From positions 1-9,752 of the forward strand of contig JAUNMD010000030.1 of assembly GCA_030531915.1 (NCBI GenBank): 9,752 bases of DNA. Reading direction: 5' to 3'. Origin of the DNA: Pseudomonadota bacterium. GTDB taxonomy: Bacteria; Pseudomonadota; Alphaproteobacteria; Rs-D84. Shown here in pieces: positions 6,656 to 9,752 of this stretch (position 1 is the stretch's first letter; each line of letters starts with the position of its first letter). The position numbers were made by a program, and so were the translations under genes. The notes below the pieces were generated by a model. That model did not search any database and was not told where the DNA came from. It saw only the letters and a list, made by a program, of their open reading frames with translations.

Positions 6656-6720
6656 AAACAAAACGCCCAGAAATCTGGGCGTTTTATCAATATCTTGTGA
6701 ATCTTTTCCGAATCGCGAAC
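6656..6720 (-). ncRNA. Candidate small RNA of about 65 nt
   Basis: It is predicted only from its signals: a consensus-like minus-strand promoter (6727-6755) and an intrinsic terminator (6660-6685). The RNA would open with a short CGCG-TT-CGCG hairpin, continue with an unstructured A-rich middle (about 6710-6688) that could pair with targets, and end in the GC-rich hairpin with a U-rich tail. No known RNA family is recognised. The alternative is that the promoter match is fortuitous in AT-rich DNA. Confidence 0.35.
6660..6685. terminator. Bidirectional terminator downstream of mltG
   Basis: AAAACGCCCAG (6660-6670), loop AAAT and CTGGGCGTTTT (6675-6685) form an 11-bp A/T-flanked stem that reads as a terminator on both strands. 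On the plus strand it ends the acyl-CoA synthetase-mltG transcript. On the minus strand it would end a short RNA from the promoter at 6727-6755, with the tail TTTTGTTT. Confidence 0.9.
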
Positions 6721-6726
6721 GCGCGT

Positions 6727-6755
6727 ATTATAGCATATTTTCGGGGCTGGTGCAA
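6727..6755 (-). promoter_or_regulatory. Strong minus-strand promoter facing the mltG terminator
   Basis: On the minus strand TTGCAC (plus 6750-6755) is followed after 17 bases by a perfect TATAAT (plus 6727-6732). No ORF lies in front of it; only about 65 bases separate its expected start (about 6720) from a terminator hairpin in the right orientation. It is divergent from the promoter of the beta-barrel gene at 6855. Confidence 0.6.
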
Positions 6756-6767
6756 AAATCTTTGCGG

Positions 6768-6797
6768 TTGAATATGGGTATATATTCAGGGTACAAT
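6768..6797 (+). promoter_or_regulatory. Promoter of the first beta-barrel gene
   Basis: TTGAAT at 6768-6773 and TACAAT at 6792-6797 are separated by 18 bases. Transcription would begin near 6804. An inverted repeat, ACTAGA (6805-6810) and TCTAGT (6819-6824), would therefore fold at the very 5' end of the mRNA. Confidence 0.55.
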
Positions 6798-6854
6798 ATG
6801 GACAACTAGACAACCAAATCTAGTGTTCTTTTAACAAAAGGGAAAGGATATATT

Positions 6855-7640
6855 ATGAAAAAATTAGCTTTAACTTCCTTGATGGCTGTATTCGCAGTTT
6901 CAGCAGCGTCTGCTGCGGCGATAAACGATAATCCGTTGTATCGTCCTATGCAGGGTCAGGCATACAGCGTAACTGGGTTGGAATCTCATTCCAAATCAAC
7001 CAGTGATTGGGTTGCCACCGAAGAATTGGCTTATGGTGTTACAGATAAATTAGCGATTGGTATGGAATTGTCTGCATCAGAAAGCAACTGGTTCGACCAG
7101 TCCGGTATTGATACATTTGGTATCGGCGCAAATTATCGCGTATTTGAACAGAACGGCTGGGCTGTTGATGTTATGGGCTCTTATGGTCTGTACGGTGTTC
7201 TGCCATACGGCGGTTCATTCTTGGACAAAGATGCCACAGTTTACCTGTGGACAGTTGGTGCACAGGTTGGCAAAGATTTCGGCAAACTGACATTGGCTGG
7301 TCACGTTGCTATGGACTATGTCAACAGCGAATCCTTTAACTGGAACGACGATGGCATTCATCAGGTTCGTTTGGGCTTGGACGGATTCTTGGCATTGGAC
7401 GACAACTGGGCATTGGTTGGTGGTGTTGAATACACCGGTATCGCCGATGACGAACTGCCAAATGGCACAAAGGTTGAAAATGCCGGCACATGGACAGGCA
7501 CAGTTGGTGTGAACTATAACTTCTGTGACAACACATTTGTTGGCGCATATGTTGGACGTGAAATGTCCCACACTGGCGCAGGCGAATGGTCAACAGATGC
7601 TGGTTTCGCATTTGGTGCTAAATTCGGTGCACAGTTCTAA
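6855..7640 (+). CDS. Outer-membrane beta-barrel protein (porin-like), exact family unknown
   Basis: This 261-residue exported protein starts after a strong ribosome binding site (AAGGGAAAGGA at 6839-6848). Residues 1-20 form a clear Sec signal peptide with a KK start, a hydrophobic core and a likely cut after ASA (18-20). The mature part alternates short amphipathic strands and polar turns throughout and ends in FGAKFGAQF; the terminal Phe is the classic signal for insertion by the BAM complex. I estimate ten or more strands, so a small barrel or a barrel with a short N-terminal NPLYRP segment. Codon choice resembles that of the ribosomal genes, suggesting an abundant protein. I cannot assign substrate or family; a pore or structural surface role is inference. 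It is monocistronic, with its own promoter and terminator, and a second barrel gene lies 96 bp downstream. Confidence 0.85.
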   Translation: MKKLALTSLMAVFAVSAASAAAINDNPLYRPMQGQAYSVTGLESHSKSTSDWVATEELAYGVTDKLAIGMELSASESNWFDQSGIDTFGIGANYRVFEQNGWAVDVMGSYGLYGVLPYGGSFLDKDATVYLWTVGAQVGKDFGKLTLAGHVAMDYVNSESFNWNDDGIHQVRLGLDGFLALDDNWALVGGVEYTGIADDELPNGTKVENAGTWTGTVGVNYNFCDNTFVGAYVGREMSHTGAGEWSTDAGFAFGAKFGAQF

Positions 7641-7661
7641 TAGTTTAATTGGAACAAATGG

Positions 7662-7692
7662 GGCCCGCGCAGATTGCGCGGGTCTTTTTTTT
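7662..7692 (+). terminator. Rho-independent terminator after the first beta-barrel gene
   Basis: CCCGCGCA (7664-7671), loop GAT and TGCGCGGG (7675-7682), extended by a G-U and a G-C pair at the base, followed by eight T residues (7685-7692). It isolates the abundant upstream gene from the next one. Confidence 0.92.
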
Positions 7693-7736
7693 GATTTTCG
7701 TCCTGTTGTGCGCGTGGTGGCATTGGCGATACCATA

Positions 7737-8507
7737 ATGGCCAAGATGGTCAGGTTGCGCGTTTTTTGTGGTATCTTGTTGATAATCGGCGTATGTGCGG
7801 CATCGCGCGCCGATGTCGGCGACGTCAGCCGTATTGTAAAGTCCGGTGAATTTTCGGCGCATTTTGGTGCGGCCTTTGTTACAGGACGGACACGCGATGG
7901 GCGTTCGCAAACCGATTTTTCCGCCGGTCGCATACACGAAACCAGTTTGACGTTGGATTACAGTCCAAATGATTATTTTACTGTGCAATTCAGCACGGAC
8001 AACGATTATTCCGATGCGCAAATTGGTGCGATGTATAAAATATGGACAACCCCACCGTTAAAGTTCGAGACCGGCGTTGCATACGGCCCCGCGTGGACAA
8101 AGCGTGCGGCCGATGGTGTGCGGTATGGCCGCAACAATGTTACATTTGATATGCGTTTGCATGGGGTGCAGTGGGTGCGCACCCAATGGTCGGTCAAGGT
8201 ATCGCCGCAATTTGTCATGGACGACGACGGAAATTTCTGGAATATCAAAATTTCGCCACAGATAATGTATTACTTTTTTCAAAATATCGCCGCGATTTTG
8301 GGCTTTGACTATGATTTTTTGCAAATTTCACGGCCCAAGACAATATATAATCGCTCACTCAGTGCCGAGGCAGTATATAATCTGTCGACCGCCGCGTCTG
8401 TCAATCCATATGTAAAATATCATTTTGAAACCAAAGACGCTGATAATCATTTAATGGACTATGACGATTATTGGAAATTGGGCGTCAGTTTTTCGGTTAA
8501 ATTCTAA
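7737..8507 (+). CDS. Second outer-membrane beta-barrel protein, family unknown
   Basis: The ORF of 256 residues has an N-terminal signal peptide: basic MAKMVRLR, a hydrophobic core with two Cys, and a likely cut after SRA (23-25). The Cys does not fit a lipobox. The mature part has many alternating strands rich in Tyr, Phe and Trp with Asp/Asn/Gly turns, and it ends in WKLGVSFSVKF with a terminal Phe, the pattern of a BAM-inserted outer-membrane barrel. The N-terminal repeat-like strands (SLTLDYSPNDYFTVQFSTDNDYSD) resemble those of small surface barrels. No substrate can be named. The start is uncertain: ATG 7737 lacks a good ribosome binding site and ATG 7746 is three codons on. Codon use is less biased than in the upstream barrel gene, so lower expression is likely. 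No clear own promoter is visible in the 44 bp between the upstream terminator and the start. Confidence 0.8.
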   Translation: MAKMVRLRVFCGILLIIGVCAASRADVGDVSRIVKSGEFSAHFGAAFVTGRTRDGRSQTDFSAGRIHETSLTLDYSPNDYFTVQFSTDNDYSDAQIGAMYKIWTTPPLKFETGVAYGPAWTKRAADGVRYGRNNVTFDMRLHGVQWVRTQWSVKVSPQFVMDDDGNFWNIKISPQIMYYFFQNIAAILGFDYDFLQISRPKTIYNRSLSAEAVYNLSTAASVNPYVKYHFETKDADNHLMDYDDYWKLGVSFSVKF

Positions 8508-8808
8508 TTTTTTGCCGTATTATTTCTTTGTCTAGCAACTTGTTTGTACTAACTGTGTTTTTGTCATTTGAGAAAATTCTGTCAGCCCTTAAAATCAGGC
8601 GTTTTTTCAATGTTTGTTAAAGAATATTTCTTGACAATTCGGGGCGGGGTGGTTATAGTGTACTGGCTTTCCGTGTAAACAAGGAAAGAGAAAAACACAG
8701 AAAACTGCGACATTTAGCAGGTTTATAATCAACGGCGTGCCGTTGAAATAAATCTGGTGGCAGGTTTTGTGCAGACCAAAAAAGCAAGAACAAACAAAGA
8801 GATTTTGA
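8508..8808 (+). other. Gene-free stretch of about 300 bases: rpsL promoter region and leader
   Basis: The first half (8508-8630) is AT-rich and I see no gene in it, and no convincing terminator for the preceding barrel gene; a T6 run at 8602-8607 follows only a three-pair stem. The second half holds the rpsL promoter and a leader of about 140 nt with three hairpins: CTTTCC...GGAAAG (8667-8688), an imperfect AAACTGC...GCAGGTTT arm pair (about 8702-8723), and CAACGGC-GT-GCCGTTG (8730-8745). Confidence 0.7.
8631..8659 (+). promoter_or_regulatory. Near-consensus promoter of the rpsL-rpsG operon
   Basis: Perfect TTGACA at 8631-8636, a 17-base spacer and TATAGT at 8654-8659. The spacer is strikingly G-rich. 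Transcription would start near 8666, right before the CTTTCC arm of the first leader hairpin. The -35 lies in an imperfect palindrome with TTGTTAAAGAA just upstream. Confidence 0.85.
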
Positions 8809-9180
8809 ATGCCAACAGTAAATCAACTGATTCGGAAACCTCGTAAAAAGGTCGTTGTGAAATCCACAGCCCCTGATATGATGGAAGCTCCGCAGAAGCG
8901 TGGTGTTTGCACACGTGTGTACACAACCACACCTAAGAAACCTAACTCGGCGCAACGTAAGGTTGCACGTGTAAAATTGGCCAATGGTCGCGAAGTAACC
9001 GCGTACATTCCTGGCGAAGGTCACAATTTGCAGGAACACAGCGTTGTTATGATTCGTGGCGGCCGTGTAAAGGACTTGCCTGGTGTTAAATACCACATTA
9101 TCCGTGGTGTTCTGGATACCAAGGGTGTTGACAGCCGTAAGCAGGGTCGTTCCTTGTACGGTGCCAAGGCCGGCAAATAA
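8809..9180 (+). CDS. rpsL: 30S ribosomal protein S12
   Basis: S12 sits at the decoding centre of the small subunit and takes part in tRNA selection. The 123-residue sequence is canonical, starting PTVNQLIRKPR and carrying TTPKKPNSAQRKVARV and GHNLQEHSVVMIRGGRVKDLPGVKYH. Lys43 and Lys88, the positions where changes usually give streptomycin resistance, are both the ordinary lysines. Asp89, next to Lys88, is the residue methylthiolated by RimO in other bacteria. The ribosome binding site is AAAGAG (8796-8801), seven bases before the ATG. It is first in the str operon, ahead of rpsG. rpoBC, which precede this operon in many relatives, are not immediately upstream; a beta-barrel gene is. Confidence 0.98.
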   Translation: MPTVNQLIRKPRKKVVVKSTAPDMMEAPQKRGVCTRVYTTTPKKPNSAQRKVARVKLANGREVTAYIPGEGHNLQEHSVVMIRGGRVKDLPGVKYHIIRGVLDTKGVDSRKQGRSLYGAKAGK

Positions 9181-9200
9181 TTAGATAAAACTAACCAAAA

Positions 9201-9242
9201 CACGCGGGGTGACCGGCGTGAGTAATCTGTGAAAGGCACAGA
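9201..9242 (+). promoter_or_regulatory. Hairpins in the rpsL-rpsG spacer
   Basis: The 86-base spacer holds CACGC...GCGTG (9201-9220) and a perfect TCTGTG-AAAGG-CACAGA hairpin (9226-9242) just before the rpsG ribosome binding site. In E. coli S7 represses its operon by binding the rpsL-rpsG spacer, so an analogous control site is plausible; no sequence identity with that site was checked. Confidence 0.35.
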
Positions 9243-9266
9243 CGAAGAAATAAAAGGAAATATAAA

Positions 9267-9740
9267 ATGTCAAGACGTAAAAGTGCAGCGAAACGTGAAA
9301 TTCTGCCAGATTCCAAGTATAATAATCTGGTTGTTGCAAAATGTATCAATGTAGTTATGTGGGACGGCAAGAAAGAAGTTGCCGAAAATATCGTTTACGG
9401 TGCATTAGAAAAACTGAAAAAAGTCGCAAAAGACGGTGATGAATTGGCTGCTTTCTTGGAAGCCGTAGATGCATTGAAACCATCTGTAGAAGTCAAGGGC
9501 CGTCGTGTTGGCGGTGCGACATATCAGGTTCCCGTAGAGGTTCGTCCTGTACGTCAGCAGACATTGGCGTTGCGTTGGTTGGTTATGTTCGCACGCAAAC
9601 GTGGCGAACGCGCAATGGAAGATCGCTTGTTCGGCGAATTGCGTGATGCTTTGTCCGGTCAGGGTGGGGCGTTCAAGAAAAAGATTGATACCCACAAGAT
9701 GGCAGAAGCCAATAAGGCAGTTGCACACTTCCGCTGGTAA
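9267..9740 (+). CDS. rpsG: 30S ribosomal protein S7
   Basis: S7 is the primary binder that nucleates assembly of the 16S rRNA 3' major domain (the head of the small subunit) and lies near the E and P sites. The 157-residue protein is of normal length and complete, with SRRKSAAKREILPDSKYNN at the start, the VKGRRVGGATYQVPVEVRP segment and the RWLVMFARKRGE helix. AAAGGA (9253-9258) precedes the ATG by eight bases. It is the second gene of the operon; the 12 bases after its stop are too few to show whether fusA follows. Confidence 0.98.
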   Translation: MSRRKSAAKREILPDSKYNNLVVAKCINVVMWDGKKEVAENIVYGALEKLKKVAKDGDELAAFLEAVDALKPSVEVKGRRVGGATYQVPVEVRPVRQQTLALRWLVMFARKRGERAMEDRLFGELRDALSGQGGAFKKKIDTHKMAEANKAVAHFRW

Positions 9741-9752
9741 TTATATCGGAAT

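Noticed and set aside
8529..8560. Additional promoter upstream of the rpsL promoter
   Set aside because: TTGTCT has no acceptable -10 at 16-18 bases.
8581..8607. Terminator after the second barrel gene
   Set aside because: The T6 run is real, but the preceding stem has only about three clean pairs.

Overview
The window looks like chromosomal DNA of an uncultured, host-associated type of alphaproteobacterium with moderate GC. The reasons are the acpP, fabF ... mltG order that is typical of Alphaproteobacteria, alphaproteobacterial-looking FabF, MltG, S12 and S7 proteins, and strong AAAGGA-type ribosome binding sites ahead of highly expressed genes. I suspect, but cannot show, one of the gut RF32/Enterousia-like lineages. 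Nothing here is a CRISPR array, a complete insertion sequence or a phage.

Region 1 (1-1672) is the least ordinary part. Two small unrecognised proteins, the first cut by the window edge, share the C-terminal pattern C-x8-C-x4-C followed by exactly 35 residues, so they are probably tandem paralogues. A 332-residue protein follows. It has the fold signature of a tyrosine recombinase (arm-binding, core-binding and degenerate catalytic domains) but has lost every catalytic residue.

Region 2 (1673-3442) is the fatty-acid block. acpP has two candidate promoters inside a dyad and its own terminator. fabF has its own strong ribosome binding site and terminator.

Region 3 (3443-3885) holds a minus-strand tRNA-Pro(CGG) with encoded CCA, its promoter and its terminator. 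Downstream of the tRNA 3' end lies a hairpin-packed stretch that carries an exact 19-bp copy of that 3' end, as an old integration scar or small palindromic element would.

Region 4 (3886-6685) is a two-gene operon: an AMP-forming acyl-CoA synthetase of the medium-chain type, then mltG, whose product is the lytic transglycosylase that terminates glycan strands. It ends at a bidirectional terminator. A consensus-like minus-strand promoter fires toward that terminator and would make an RNA of about 65 nt, a candidate small RNA divergent from the next gene.

Region 5 (6727-8507) encodes two outer-membrane beta-barrel proteins, each with a signal peptide and a C-terminal Phe. They are separated by a terminator.

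Region 6 (8508-9752) is the start of the str operon: a near-consensus promoter, a structured leader of about 140 nt, rpsL and rpsG. fusA/tuf presumably follow outside the window.
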